A DNA stretch of 64,000 nucleotides from Arthrobacter sp. U41 (GTDB taxonomy: Bacteria; Actinomycetota; Actinomycetes; Actinomycetales; Micrococcaceae). Of this stretch, positions 1 to 9,056 are shown piece by piece. Under the pieces are notes generated by a model, which had not been told where the DNA came from, searched no databases, and saw only the letters and a list, made by a program, of their open reading frames with translations. The translations under genes and the position numbers were made by a program. How positions within the stretch are numbered: position 1 is the first letter of the stretch; each line of letters opens with the position of its first letter. The stretch lies in assembly GCF_007679325.1 (NCBI RefSeq), contig NZ_VEGI01000004.1, forward strand, positions 1 to 64,000, given 5' to 3'.

Positions 1-248
1 TTCAGGCCATTCAGAAGGGGGTCGGTCGCTATCTTTCCGCATCAGCGGCGGCGACTCGAACAACAATACACGCCACCCGCACCCGGCACAAATCCACCCA
101 CCACACCCCCACCCACACCCCAAAAACCCCGGAATGCCGCGGCAATCAGGCCACCAGGCGGCCCTCCCCGGCCAAGCCGGCGAAATCGGGGTTATGTGTA
201 CTGGCTCACACCCTCAACGCAGGGCCCCCGCACACAGCAGGCCAGCTC

Positions 249-1529
249 TCACCTGCCCTCGAGCAGCTCCTGAACTTGCATCAGGAACTTTCGTCCGCCG
301 TCGGTCAGGGCCGCCACGTCACTGAAGGTGCGTTCCGGGACTTTCAGCTGCAGGCAGTCCAACGTCCAGCGCACGTCCGAATAGAGCTCCCGGGCATCGG
401 CCAGCAGCACCGGCTTCCCGTTGTCCACCCGGAAGCCGGCCGCGTTCAGCATGTCCGCGATGATCCGTTCCCGCTCGTCCCAGGACGGGGTGGAGCCCTC
501 AAGCAGCCAGTGCACCACGATGCGGGTCACCAGGGCCGTCGCCGCTTCCGCCGGGAAAGCCACGACAGTGGCGAGGTAATCCCAGAGGGGGCGGCCGCCG
601 TCGTGCATCTTGCGGCCCGCCGGCGACAGGACCAGCCGGTCCTTGCTCTTCCGCAGCAGTTTCCAGGCTTGGAGCTGCTGCCGGAGCACCAGAACGGGCA
701 GGGTCTGGCTTTCGCGGTTCGCCGCTCCGGGCCAGCGGTAGTCCCACCCCAGCTCGCTGACCGTCTGGCGCACCACGGCGGGTTTGAGGTAGCCGTCCTG
801 GGTTAACTGCAGTCCGTCCGCGCCCGCCTGCGTGAGCAGCCACTGCACGGGGCGGACGACGGCGTCGACCTCCTCGTCCGTGGGCGGTTCCGGCCAGAGG
901 CGTTTCGCCAGCGCGTCGAGGCGGAGGTTGAGTGCATCGGCGTCGAACGCGTACGGCGCAAAGGTACCGGCGTCCTGGCCCGTCGCGAACGTGTACCAGT
1001 CGGAGAGGTCCTGGTGGTCCTCATCAGCCGGGTCGGCCAGCGCTTCGATAAGGCGCGAGTAGCCGGAGGTCCCGCCGGCGTCCTCCACCGGACCCCGGTT
1101 GGCGCCGCCGATGCAGCGCACGGTGCCGGCTGGCAGTTCGGCCGGCCCCATCACCTGGAAGAGGTGTGTCCACGCATCGCCGAAGTCGTACTCGTATTCG
1201 AACGTGGCCGGCCCGGCCTGCTGTGCGTCCAAGAGTTCAAAGAGCACGACGCCGGACGCCGGCTCGTCGCCCATCTCCTCGGCCGCGTCGTCCGGGCCGA
1301 TGATGACGCGGGGCTGGCCGTGCCGGTCCACACCCCGGATACCAAAGAGGTGCCGGTTCTCCCAGCCGAAGGCCGCCTGGAGGACCCGGTGCAGTTCCGT
1401 CACGGTGATGGTTTCAGGCACCAGCAGGCGCCGCCAGATCTCGGGTTCGGTGTCCTGGATGCTGACGCGAAGATCGTAAGCGGGAACTGCGCTGGGGATG
1501 GCCGTGCCCGTGGTGTGCATGCTGGACAT
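249..1529 (-). CDS. pRiA4b ORF-3-like (TnpR-type passenger) family protein
   Basis: About 426 aa. The first ~190 residues carry the plasmid pRiA4b ORF-3 signature: a strand region ending in EPEIWRRL, then TVTELHRVLQAAFGW, and later EYDFGDAWTH. Family members are common in actinobacterial genomes, often near mobile elements; no reaction is established. The C-terminal ~230 residues have helix-turn-helix-like helices (VVRQTVSELGWDYRW) and are a typical lineage extension. I chose the ATG at 1529 because the upstream in-frame codons encode a low-complexity Gly/Pro/Arg stretch; an alternative start at 1589 exists. It is convergent with nothing on its left and divergent from the SDR gene on its right. 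Family call is firm; function unknown. Confidence 0.8.
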   Translation of the reverse strand: MSSMHTTGTAIPSAVPAYDLRVSIQDTEPEIWRRLLVPETITVTELHRVLQAAFGWENRHLFGIRGVDRHGQPRVIIGPDDAAEEMGDEPASGVVLFELLDAQQAGPATFEYEYDFGDAWTHLFQVMGPAELPAGTVRCIGGANRGPVEDAGGTSGYSRLIEALADPADEDHQDLSDWYTFATGQDAGTFAPYAFDADALNLRLDALAKRLWPEPPTDEEVDAVVRPVQWLLTQAGADGLQLTQDGYLKPAVVRQTVSELGWDYRWPGAANRESQTLPVLVLRQQLQAWKLLRKSKDRLVLSPAGRKMHDGGRPLWDYLATVVAFPAEAATALVTRIVVHWLLEGSTPSWDERERIIADMLNAAGFRVDNGKPVLLADARELYSDVRWTLDCLQLKVPERTFSDVAALTDGGRKFLMQVQELLEGR

Positions 1530-1720
1530 TGTGCCAGAACGGCTGCGCCGAGGCCCCCGCGCCGGGCCGCGCGACGGGCCCGCCCCCACCGCGCCCTCCC
1601 CCGCCGCGGACCCGCCCCGTTGCGAGCCTGCCCCCGTCGTGACTAGGGTAGATGGTAAGCATGCTTAGCATGCGTGCGGCGGTGTGAGCCGTCCGCGCCA
1701 AGACGATCCCGAGGAGCACC

Positions 1721-2614
1721 ATGACTGACCAGTACACGTTCAGGAACCCCGTCACGGCGTACGAGCAGATCGAGCCGCCCGAGCAGAGCCAGCCGGAACC
1801 CGGCCTGGACTCCAAGATGATGCCCAAGGCCGACTTGGGCGAGGACACCTACCGCGGCACCGGCCGGCTCGAGGGCCGGAAGGCACTCATCACCGGCGCG
1901 GACTCCGGGATCGGCGCCGCAACGGCGATCGCCTTCGCCCGCGAGGGCGCCGACGTCGTTATGTCCTACCTTCCGGAGGAGGAAGAGGACGCGGCCCGGA
2001 TCGCGGAGCTGATTGAAAAGGCCGGGCGGAAGGCCGTCAAGGTTCCCGGCGATCTCAAGGACTCGGCGATGTGCCGCCAGCTGGTGGAGACCGCCGTGCG
2101 CGAGCTGGGCGGTTTGGACATCCTGGTGAACAACGCTGGCAAGCAGGTGGCGCAGGAAGCGCTGGGCGACATCACCGACGTCGAGTTTGACCACACCTAC
2201 AAGACCAATGTGTACGCGATGTTCTGGCTGACCAAGGAGGCGCTGCCGCACCTTCCGGCGGGGTCGAGCATCATCAACACGACGTCCATCCAGGCGTACA
2301 GCCCGTCGGAGACACTGGTGGACTACGCCTCCACTAAAGGTGCCATCAACAACTTCACCAAGGGTCTGGCGCAGCAGCTGGCACCCAAGGGCATCAGGGT
2401 CAACGCGGTGGCGCCCGGCCCCATCTGGACTCCGCTCCAGCCCAGCGGCGGGCAGCTCACCCAGGATCTGCCGGAGTTTGGCAAGGAGACGCCACTGGGA
2501 CGCGCCGGCCAGCCGGCCGAACTCGCCCCCGCCTACGTGTTCCTGGCCTCGGCCGAGTCCAGCTACGTGATCGGCGAGACGCTCAACGTCAACGGCGGCA
2601 TGCCAACGCCATAG
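1721..2614 (+). CDS. SDR family oxidoreductase (glucose/general stress dehydrogenase type)
   Basis: 297 aa, with a ~45-residue N-terminal tail before the Rossmann fold, as in the YhdF/YdaD group of short-chain dehydrogenases. Visible motifs are TGADSGIGAA for the nucleotide-binding glycine loop, NNAG for strand stability, a Ser/Tyr/Lys set in YASTKG, and PGPIWTP after the catalytic segment. It should be a cytosolic NAD(P)-dependent alcohol or sugar dehydrogenase; members of this subgroup are often stress-induced, though the substrate cannot be read from sequence. The gene is monocistronic, preceded by a GAGGAGCACC ribosome binding site and followed by a strong hairpin terminator. Confidence 0.9.
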   Translation: MTDQYTFRNPVTAYEQIEPPEQSQPEPGLDSKMMPKADLGEDTYRGTGRLEGRKALITGADSGIGAATAIAFAREGADVVMSYLPEEEEDAARIAELIEKAGRKAVKVPGDLKDSAMCRQLVETAVRELGGLDILVNNAGKQVAQEALGDITDVEFDHTYKTNVYAMFWLTKEALPHLPAGSSIINTTSIQAYSPSETLVDYASTKGAINNFTKGLAQQLAPKGIRVNAVAPGPIWTPLQPSGGQLTQDLPEFGKETPLGRAGQPAELAPAYVFLASAESSYVIGETLNVNGGMPTP

Positions 2615-2648
2615 GCGCGGCTTCACGGCGCCGTCCCGGCGCGGACGG

Positions 2649-2709
2649 AACGCCAGCGGGCCCTTCCGGTGCGGCATTTGCCGCCGGAGGAGGCCCGCTG
2701 GCGTTTTGT
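2649..2709 (+). terminator. Rho-independent terminator after the SDR gene
   Basis: A 14-base arm AACGCCAGCGGGCC at 2649-2662 is complementary to GGCCCGCTGGCGTT at 2692-2705, with a smaller GC-rich hairpin nested in the loop. The outer stem ends in a short T tract, so it reads as the terminator of the SDR gene. Confidence 0.75.
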
Positions 2710-2763
2710 CGTTCGTGGGCCGGGGATGTTCTCATGACCGGCCCACACTGCTACGTTGGCTGG

Positions 2764-2946
2764 ATGGAACGATCACTCGTTAGGCCACGGAACCGCAAAA
2801 TCATCGCCGGAGTCTGCGCGGCCCTCGCCGACCGCTTTGGTATCTCCCGGACACTGGTCCGCATCGGTTTCGTGTTCTTCGGCCTGTTCGGCGTCGGCGA
2901 GATCGTCTACATCGTGCTGTGGATCATCATCCCCAAGTCCCGCTAA
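2764..2946 (+). CDS. PspC domain small membrane protein
   Basis: 60 aa from the ATG at 2764. The N-terminal half has the PspC signature, RKIIAGVCAALADRFG, followed by one hydrophobic helix (IGFVFFGLFGVGEIVYIVLWIII) that should anchor it in the membrane. PspC-type proteins sense or buffer membrane stress; in actinobacteria this short stand-alone form is frequent. I reject the GTG/ATG codons ten residues upstream because the conserved domain starts right at this methionine. Single gene, no operon partners. Confidence 0.85.
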   Translation: MERSLVRPRNRKIIAGVCAALADRFGISRTLVRIGFVFFGLFGVGEIVYIVLWIIIPKSR

Positions 2947-3125
2947 CAACCGGGTACGAAGGCGGCCGCCGGACAGCCGGCGTGCGACGCCCGGGGCTGG
3001 GACCAGATTGCGGCACACCCTCGTTGAGGTTCTCGTTCGCGCGCTGAGCCCTGCCGCTCGCTCCGCATACGGCGAGTCCGGGAGCATTCCAGCCGACTGC
3101 AACGTCAGGGCGGGATACTGGATGG

Positions 3126-3683
3126 ATGGAAAACGCAGTATCCCGACTCACCGTTGCGCCTTCGACGTCGAGCTGGATTGAGTCCAAGGGCGATGACGAA
3201 CGTGAGCGCCCGCTGCCATTTCTTGACTTCCTCGTAAACGATCGGCCCTTGCGGGATTTGCTGGATGTCCCTGAGGACTGGGAGCAGAAGCCGCTGTACG
3301 AAACCACAGCCCTGCGCGATGATTGGCGGCCCAAGGCAGTGATGGACTACCTTGACCGCCTGCTTGGAATCTTGCCGGCAGACTACGACGACGGGCGCGT
3401 TTCTGTCCTGCTCTGCCCGGTCTGCGGAGACCTGTGGTGCGGGGCGCTCAGCATGGAATTGACCCTGTCGCCGCAGACAGTAACGTGGCAGAATTTCGGC
3501 TGGCAGGGCGACGCCGACGACGACGAGCCTCAGCCATTCCCGGAGCGCTCCTTTACTTTTGACCGGTCCGAATATGAGCAACTTCTACGCGACCTGCGAG
3601 AGCACTATAAAAAGCGGGCTCTCATGCCTCAACCGGTTAGGGCTGGACTCCGCCTGTTGGGCCTTGGATCCGTCACCAGGTAG
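3126..3683 (+). CDS. Conserved hypothetical protein, 185 aa
   Basis: I do not recognise a named family. The protein is acidic and soluble, with a central CPVCGDLWCG segment that could bind a metal or be structural, and a C-terminal amphipathic stretch (EYEQLLRDLREHYKKRA). The N-terminal 25 residues are weakly structured. Actinobacteria carry many such standalone immunity-like or SMI1/KNR4-like proteins; the overall layout (short domain with Trp-rich core) would fit, but that is only an impression. The start is the second of two overlapping ATG-containing frames; no clear ribosome binding site is visible. Confidence 0.6.
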   Translation: MENAVSRLTVAPSTSSWIESKGDDERERPLPFLDFLVNDRPLRDLLDVPEDWEQKPLYETTALRDDWRPKAVMDYLDRLLGILPADYDDGRVSVLLCPVCGDLWCGALSMELTLSPQTVTWQNFGWQGDADDDEPQPFPERSFTFDRSEYEQLLRDLREHYKKRALMPQPVRAGLRLLGLGSVTR

Positions 3684-3799
3684 GGCAGCACAGCGGCCCC
3701 GTGGAACGGTTGGGACGGCCGAAGGTTTAGTTCACGGCTGGGGTTGCTGGCGTCGTATCCGGCCAAGGCCGCGGTTTTTTGTCTCAAATCCGATGGGTG

Positions 3800-4237
3800 T
3801 CAGTCTTCCTTCAGTTTCTCGGCGAGCATCACGAGGATTCCGCTGGGCCCGCGGAGGTACGTGAGTTTGTAGACGTCCTTGTAGGTCGCCACGCCGCGCA
3901 GCGGATTGCATCCGTGCTTCGCAGCTACCTCAAGGGCCTTGTCGATGTCGTCGACCGAGAAGGCCACGCGGTGCATGCCGATGTCGTTGGGACGGGTCAG
4001 GTGCGTCTCGATCGCTTCGGGGTGGATGTATTCGAAGAGCTCCAGCCGACCGTGACCGTCCGGCGTCTGAAGTATCGCGATGTTGGCGTGGTTGCCATCA
4101 AGTCCGACGGCGGTGTCGGTCCACTCGCCGCTGACCGTGTCACGGCCGATGACAGTAAGACCGAGATCGGTGAAAAAGGCGATTGCTGCTTCGAGGTCGC
4201 GGACGGCGATGCCGACGTTCTCAAGTTTGATGGCCAT
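3800..4237 (-). CDS. VOC family protein (glyoxalase / methylmalonyl-CoA epimerase-like)
   Basis: 145 aa with two beta-alpha-beta-beta-beta repeats of the vicinal oxygen chelate fold. The first repeat starts ENVGIAVRDLEAAIAFF; the second starts MHRVAFSVDDIDKAL and ends LRGPSGILVMLAEKL. Metal-ligand candidates are the Glu near ELFEYIHP and the His of MHRVAF. Members act as glyoxalases, epimerases, dioxygenases or resistance proteins, so the substrate stays open. It is convergent with the 185-aa gene and divergent from the next gene. Confidence 0.85.
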   Translation of the reverse strand: MAIKLENVGIAVRDLEAAIAFFTDLGLTVIGRDTVSGEWTDTAVGLDGNHANIAILQTPDGHGRLELFEYIHPEAIETHLTRPNDIGMHRVAFSVDDIDKALEVAAKHGCNPLRGVATYKDVYKLTYLRGPSGILVMLAEKLKED

Positions 4238-4324
4238 GCGTTGAAGCTACCAACGCGGACCGATTACCTCCAGGGGCGAGGGCGTCGGCGCTCCGGATTC
4301 GTTCCGGGCTGCTACAACTGATCC

Positions 4325-4735
4325 ATGGGATGGCTCGACAAGAAGCTCGACAAGTGGTTCGACGAAACGGACTGGCCGAAGGACCCGAGCTTGGATCTGT
4401 TCCGAGATGCGGTGTGGGGGCTGTCGCTGAACGGCGAGGCCAAGGGTTGGGTGACCGCCTCGGTCAGCCCCATGCGGTCGTTTCCCCTCCTCTGGGTCAA
4501 GCAGGAGCGGATGTGGACTCAGATGCACTGGCTCGACGGCGAGCACGAGTACCTGGAAGAGGACTACGGACCCGACTGGCCTGTCGCGGAGGATCTGCGG
4601 GCCGGGCACTTTGACACTTTCGATTCTCGAACCGGCCTCATGGTAGGTCTCGACGCGACCCTAGTTACCGGCGCCGAGCGTGACTCCCTGTGGGCACGAC
4701 TGGATCACGGAGTGGAACCCTACAAGCGGCGATAG
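4325..4735 (+). CDS. Hypothetical protein, 136 aa
   Basis: Unrecognised. A cytosolic, acidic, tryptophan-rich protein (MGWLDKKLDKWFDETDW at the start; VKQERMWTQMHWLDGEHEYLEEDYG in the middle). No signal peptide, membrane helix or cysteine motif. The end overlaps nothing, and the next gene is convergent. It is kept as a real gene because its frame has the strong third-position G/C bias of neighbours and no competing conserved frame exists. Confidence 0.55.
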   Translation: MGWLDKKLDKWFDETDWPKDPSLDLFRDAVWGLSLNGEAKGWVTASVSPMRSFPLLWVKQERMWTQMHWLDGEHEYLEEDYGPDWPVAEDLRAGHFDTFDSRTGLMVGLDATLVTGAERDSLWARLDHGVEPYKRR

Positions 4736-4795
4736 GCGCAGACCACCACCAGGGAGACTTGGGCGGGACAGCCCGCAGTGTCCGGTGCGAGGCCA

Positions 4796-5620
4796 TTAGG
4801 CGGGCATTCCATCGCGCCCGCTTCTTTGGGCGAGCCGCTGTAGTTGCCATCGATGCACGTCGGGCAGCCACTCCAAAGGGGCCGACGGGTCGACCCGCGG
4901 GTCGTCGGGAACACCGCCGTCGCGCAGGGCCGCCACGTACGCGCGGTCCTGGTTGATTCGTGCCCGCAGCTGCCCGGCTCCGCCGACTGAGCCGTGACCG
5001 GGGATGACGGCGACAACGTCGCTGGCCACACCCTCGAAGAGCAGCAGCGCGGCGAGGTAGTCCTCGATCGGGCCCGCGGCCTCTAAGTCGAGGAACGGCA
5101 TCAGGATGTCGGACAGCATGTCGCCGGCGGCCAGGATGCCGCGCTCCTCGATCAGCAGCGCTGCATGGCCCGGGGCATGGGCCTGGTGCTCGATGACGCG
5201 GACTGTGGGGCCGTCCCAAGGAATCTGCGCAGCTCCGGCGGGCAGCCCGGTAATAAGACCGAGCATGTCCATCGGGATCTCCTCGGCGTACTCCGGCGGG
5301 AGCCCCTCGGCCACGCGGGCCTTCCAGTCCTCCTGCGACAGCACATCGTGGATGGAGGCCGCGCAACGGGCTGTACCGTACCGGGGCGCGTCGCCGAAGT
5401 CCGGGTGCCAGAGCACGTGGTCCCAATCAGGATGCGTCGAGAACCCTGCCACGACGGGCTGGCCCAACTCGCGCAGGTCGTTCGCGATGCCGGCCATTTC
5501 GCCGCCCGTTATGCCTGGGTCGATGAGCAGCACACCGGCCCGGCCCTGCACCACTACGGAGTTGCTCTGGATGAACTCGCTCTCGTGAACCAGAACGCCC
5601 TCTGCGACTTGCTTCAGCAT
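4796..5620 (-). CDS. MBL-fold metallo-hydrolase
   Basis: 274 aa from the ATG at 5620. The metallo-beta-lactamase core is clear: LLIDPGITGGE, then the first metal site THPDWDHVLWH (H-x-x-x-D-H form), then HAPGHAALLIEERGILAAGDML for the next ligands and VIPGHGSVGG near the end. Such proteins hydrolyse thioesters, lactones or phosphodiesters with one or two zinc or iron ions. The substrate is not deducible. The upstream in-frame extension to 5767 is rejected because it encodes Arg-rich sequence before the conserved domain. It lies downstream, on the same strand, of a small membrane protein and a GC-rich hairpin. Confidence 0.85.
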   Translation of the reverse strand: MLKQVAEGVLVHESEFIQSNSVVVQGRAGVLLIDPGITGGEMAGIANDLRELGQPVVAGFSTHPDWDHVLWHPDFGDAPRYGTARCAASIHDVLSQEDWKARVAEGLPPEYAEEIPMDMLGLITGLPAGAAQIPWDGPTVRVIEHQAHAPGHAALLIEERGILAAGDMLSDILMPFLDLEAAGPIEDYLAALLLFEGVASDVVAVIPGHGSVGGAGQLRARINQDRAYVAALRDGGVPDDPRVDPSAPLEWLPDVHRWQLQRLAQRSGRDGMPA

Positions 5621-5761
5621 GAAACGCCTTCCGCTTGTGGTGTGCACCGCTGGTCGAGACGGTATTGCCTGCCGGTGGCATATCGCAAGCACCAGCGGAC
5701 GAGCCGCCGTCGAGAAGGCGAACGCGGAACGCCGCCACGAAGCCCGACCTCCCCTAGCCAG

Positions 5762-5798
5762 GCACAAAGAGGGGCGGCGGGCCCCGGCCCGCCGCCCC
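5762..5798 (-). terminator. GC-rich hairpin, probable terminator of the 64-aa membrane protein gene
   Basis: GGGGCGGCGGG at 5771-5781 pairs perfectly with CCCGCCGCCCC at 5788-5798 around a six-base loop. Read on the minus strand it follows the stop codon at 5832 and runs into TCTTTG, a weak T tract, so it probably ends that small gene before the hydrolase gene. Confidence 0.6.
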
Positions 5799-5831
5799 GT
5801 AAGAATCCCCGGCGATCGTCAAAGTCAGCAA

Positions 5832-6026
5832 CTACTGGACCCTCGACCCCGGCAGGTACCAGGCCAGCGACGACGTGAAGGGTTCGCTGGGCAGGTTCCC
5901 GGCGCTCCAGAACTCGGTGGACCGCACCACGGGGTGGTGGCCGTGCCCGTCCTTGAGTACGGCGCGGACCGTGGCGGTGCCGGCGACAATCACGAGTCCG
6001 AACAGCAGGACTACGAACAGTTCCAT
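5832..6026 (-). CDS. Small single-helix membrane protein, 64 aa
   Basis: The N-terminus MELFVVLLFGLVIVAGTATVRAV is one transmembrane helix, followed by a polar 35-residue tail with HGHHP and a Trp-Tyr-rich end. No catalytic motif. A ribosome binding site (GAATC-rich, weak) precedes the ATG. Short proteins of this design occur widely in Arthrobacter-type genomes without assigned function. It is divergent from the BTAD regulator gene, sharing a 130-bp intergenic region with it. Confidence 0.65.
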   Translation of the reverse strand: MELFVVLLFGLVIVAGTATVRAVLKDGHGHHPVVRSTEFWSAGNLPSEPFTSSLAWYLPGSRVQ

Positions 6027-6157
6027 TTTTTGATTCCTCGGGTGGAGAGCGGATTGGATGACTCCAGTGTCGGAACCCTCCGTGTGAGCAACCGTGTGAG
6101 TCCCCCGGGACTGGATTCCCGGGACGCCGACGGGCCCCGGGGCGTAAAATTGTTCCT

Positions 6158-7978
6158 ATGGCCGAGACGTGGATTCGGCTCCTCGGTCCGCCAAAGATCG
6201 AGTCCGCAGGCGCCGCTCCCCCACAGCCCAAAGGCCGCAAAGCCTGGGCTGTGCTGGCCTACCTCGCCCTGCAGCCGGACGGCGTCAGCCGTTCCCGGAC
6301 CGCCATGCTGCTCTTCCCGGACGCCGCGGATCCGCTGGGCGCCCTGCGCTGGAACCTGTCCGAGCTGCGCCGGACCCTCGACGGCGTCTCCATCACCGGC
6401 GACCCGCTGCGGCTGACCCTCTTGCCGCTCTGGCATTGCGATGCCGTGGAGCTGGTGGGCTCGGCCAACGGCCACGGCCTGGACCCGCGGACGGCTAACG
6501 GCCAGCTGCTGGAGGGGCTCTCCTTCGCGGACAACGCCGTCTTCGATTCCTGGCTGGCGGACCAGCGGTACCGGCTGGAGAACTGCGTCCAGTCGCTGCT
6601 GTACGAAGCGTCGCTGGCCGCCCTCGCCGCGGGCGCTCCGGCCGACGCCGTCGAACTCGCCTCGCTGGCACTGCGCCGGGACGCGTTCCACGCGGACTGC
6701 ACCGCCGTCCTGGTGAAGGCGCTCGTTGCCCTCGGCGAACACCGGCGGGCGCGGGAGGAGGTCAGCAAGTGCGCGGAGCTGTACCACCGCGAGCTGGGCC
6801 TGCCGCTGCCGGCCGAGGTCCGGCGCGCCCTGTCCGACTCCGCGCCGGTGGCCGACCCCGAGCTCCACGCCAACGTGGCCACCGTCCGGTCCTATCTCGA
6901 CGCCGGCAGCGCCTCCCTGTCGGCGGGCGCCGTCGACCGCGGACTCGACCAGCTGCGCCTCGCCGTCGTCCTGGCCCAGCGCGCTGGGCTACCAAACCCC
7001 GACCGGCACCTCGTGGCCGAATCGCTGGTGACACTGGCCGGGGCGCTCATCCACCAGGCCGGCGGCCGCGGCGCCGAGGTGGCCGACTTCCTGCACCGCG
7101 CGTTGTCGGCGGAAGCGCCCGACGGCGTCTCCCGGACTGCCGCTGCGGCCTACCGCGAGCTGGGCTACCTGTCCGTCCAGCGCGGAGTGCCGGACCGGGC
7201 GGCCGGCTGGCTGGACCGGGCGATGCAGGCGGCGCAGGGAATCCCGGAGGAGCAGGCCCGGATCCTGGCGATCCAGGGCATGCTGGCCTCGGACACAGCG
7301 CATTATGGGGATGCCGTGGCTGCCTTCGCGGAATCCCGGAGGCTGGCCCGGGCGGTCCGGAACCGCCGGCAGCTGGCGTTCAGCGAGGCGCTGTTGGGCC
7401 GCGTGCACCTGCTGCGCGGCGACCTGGAACTGGCGGCCGCCGCCCTGGACCGGGCGCTGGAGTCGGTGGCGGCGGAACACTGGACGGCGTTCGAACCGTT
7501 TGTCGCCGGGGTCCGCGGCGAGACGTACCTGGCCGCCGGGCGGCTGGAAGAGGCTGCGGCCCTGATTGACCGGTCCTGGGTGATGGCCGAACTGGCCGGC
7601 GACCACTGCTACATGGCCCTGGCGGCCGGGGCGGAAGCCCGGCTGTTCCTGGCGCACGGCGATTTGGCCGCCGCCGAGCACTGGATCGACCGGGGCCTGG
7701 AACCCAAGCCGTGGTACCTCTGGTACACGGCCCGGCTGCTGGACACCGCGGCGGAAGTCACCCTCGCCGCAGGCTCCCCGCGGGCCGCCGGGTTCGTGGA
7801 CCGGCTGGCCGCGCTGGCCAGCAAGAGCGGCATGCGGGAGTTTGTGGTCCGGGCGCAGTCGCACCGGGCGGCCCTCGGTGACGAGGCCGCGGCCCAGTCG
7901 GTGCCCTGGCTCGCGAAGGAGATCGACAACCCGGCGCTGACCGCGTTCCTGGCCGGGCGTCACGTCGTCGCGCATTGA
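6158..7978 (+). CDS. BTAD-domain (SARP-like) transcriptional regulator with TPR repeats
   Basis: 606 aa. The N-terminus (IRLLGPPKIE...GRKAWAVLAYLAL) is the winged-helix front of the SARP/AfsR group, followed by a bacterial transcriptional activation domain at about residues 95-220 (FDSWLADQRYRLEN, HRRAREEVSKCAELYHRELGLPLP). The remaining ~370 residues are alpha-helical repeats of TPR type, for example AAYRELGYLSVQRGVPDRAA and LLGRVHLLRGDLELAAAAL. There is no NB-ARC ATPase, so it is a short, nucleotide-independent member. Likely controls neighbouring or distant metabolic genes; target unknown. Start at 6158 is the first ATG before the conserved domain. Confidence 0.85.
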   Translation: MAETWIRLLGPPKIESAGAAPPQPKGRKAWAVLAYLALQPDGVSRSRTAMLLFPDAADPLGALRWNLSELRRTLDGVSITGDPLRLTLLPLWHCDAVELVGSANGHGLDPRTANGQLLEGLSFADNAVFDSWLADQRYRLENCVQSLLYEASLAALAAGAPADAVELASLALRRDAFHADCTAVLVKALVALGEHRRAREEVSKCAELYHRELGLPLPAEVRRALSDSAPVADPELHANVATVRSYLDAGSASLSAGAVDRGLDQLRLAVVLAQRAGLPNPDRHLVAESLVTLAGALIHQAGGRGAEVADFLHRALSAEAPDGVSRTAAAAYRELGYLSVQRGVPDRAAGWLDRAMQAAQGIPEEQARILAIQGMLASDTAHYGDAVAAFAESRRLARAVRNRRQLAFSEALLGRVHLLRGDLELAAAALDRALESVAAEHWTAFEPFVAGVRGETYLAAGRLEEAAALIDRSWVMAELAGDHCYMALAAGAEARLFLAHGDLAAAEHWIDRGLEPKPWYLWYTARLLDTAAEVTLAAGSPRAAGFVDRLAALASKSGMREFVVRAQSHRAALGDEAAAQSVPWLAKEIDNPALTAFLAGRHVVAH

Positions 7979-8122
7979 GAAGGCCGGCGGTGAGTTAGCC
8001 GCCGTTCAGCGGGTCCGGAGCCGGTTCCGGAAGCCCTGTCCCGCCGTCGAACACGGGACTACCATGCAGCTGTACCGATGGAATTGCCACCGTGCTCACT
8101 ACTGCGTGGAAGGACATTTGTC

Positions 8123-8473
8123 ATGGAATGCATTACGTGGTTCGCGCCGATTCTGCCCGGGAAACTGGAGGAGTGGAAGTCGCTCGACGCGGAGATGAAC
8201 GGCCCGCGCCGGGAGGAACATGCCCGCTCGAGGAAGCGCATGGGCGTCACGCGGGAAGTCGCCAGCCTGGTGCAGACCCCGCAGGGGGATTTCGTCAGCC
8301 TGTTCCATGAGGCCGAGGATCTTGCGAAGGCCTTCCAGACGCTCGCCGCCTCGGATGATCCCTACGATGTGTGGTTCCGCGAGCATCTGGTCAGCGTGCA
8401 CGGGCTGACGGCGGAGATGCTGGCCGGGCCCATCCCGGCCACGCTGTTCTTCGACTACCGCGCCGACGGCTGA
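8123..8473 (+). CDS. Conserved hypothetical protein, 116 aa (possibly ferredoxin-like fold)
   Basis: From the ATG at 8123 the protein reads MECITWFAPILPGKLEEWKS, then an arginine-rich helix (EEHARSRKRMGVTRE) and a strand pair (VASLVQTPQGDFVSLFHEAEDL). The alternation of strands and helices resembles dimeric alpha/beta barrel proteins that handle small molecules, but I cannot name a family with certainty. The upstream ATG at 8078 is rejected since it precedes a poorly conserved Arg/Pro stretch. The gene converges on the cold shock gene, with a hairpin between them. Confidence 0.6.
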   Translation: MECITWFAPILPGKLEEWKSLDAEMNGPRREEHARSRKRMGVTREVASLVQTPQGDFVSLFHEAEDLAKAFQTLAASDDPYDVWFREHLVSVHGLTAEMLAGPIPATLFFDYRADG

Positions 8474-8500
8474 GGGCGGCTGACGAAGCACACCCGGGTT

Positions 8501-8536
8501 AAACAAAAGCAGGGCCCGTCAAAGACGGACCCTGCT
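8501..8536 (-). terminator. Terminator of the cold shock gene
   Basis: AGCAGGG-C-CCGTC and GACGG-A-CCCTGCT form a 13-base stem with one mismatch and an AAA loop (8508-8536). On the minus strand it is followed by GCTTTTGTTT, so it terminates the cold shock transcript; it may also stop the convergent 116-aa gene. Confidence 0.75.
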
Positions 8537-8585
8537 CGAAACCTGTAAGGTTCCGGACTCAGAAGAGTTAGCTGAAAGCTAAGTC

Positions 8586-8789
8586 TTAGAGAGCCTGGAT
8601 GTTTACGGCCTGGGGACCCTTGGGGCCCTGCTCGGTTTCGAAGGAGACCTTCTGGTTCTCTTCGAGGGAGCGGAAGCCGGAGGAAGCGATCGCGGAGTAG
8701 TGTGCGAAGACGTCCTGTGAGGAGTCATCGGGGGAAATGAAGCCGAAGCCCTTTTCAGCGTTAAACCATTTGACGGTACCAGTAGCCAT
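8586..8789 (-). CDS. cspA: Cold shock protein, CspA family
   Basis: 67 aa, the usual length. The OB-fold carries both RNA-binding motifs: [10 protein letters not shown] (RNP1) and VFAHYSAI (RNP2), with the aromatic residues intact. It binds single-stranded RNA/DNA and melts secondary structure, in the cold or constitutively. The start is the ATG at 8789; longer readings upstream are 5' untranslated sequence. About 150 bases of AT-richer leader precede the gene, consistent with the long structured leader of cold-regulated csp genes. A terminator follows. Confidence 0.97.
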   Translation of the reverse strand: MATGTVKWFNAEKGFGFISPDDSSQDVFAHYSAIASSGFRSLEENQKVSFETEQGPKGPQAVNIQAL

Positions 8790-9056
8790 TATTTTTTGTC
8801 CTTCGTGAAGGTGGAGGAAAAGTCCCGACTTTCGGGTCCTCCGGTGTGGGGTGCTCAAAACCGCTGCTTCAGAAGAACAAGGTCTTGCAACCTTGCGTAC
8901 TGCCTGAACTACGAACTGCATAAACACAACAACAGGATCAACACTACAGGAGTTTCGCGGGGCGGCTTACCAAACGGTTTTCACGGGACGACGGCGGGGC
9001 CCCCGCCGCCCCCATTCAGGCCCCCGCCGGGACGTCGCTCGATCTAGAATGGCGGC

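Noticed and set aside
1643..2677. 344-aa open frame opposite the SDR gene
   Set aside because: Antisense frame to a complete conserved enzyme; composition is the usual high-GC mirror with Gly/Arg/His-rich, motif-free sequence.
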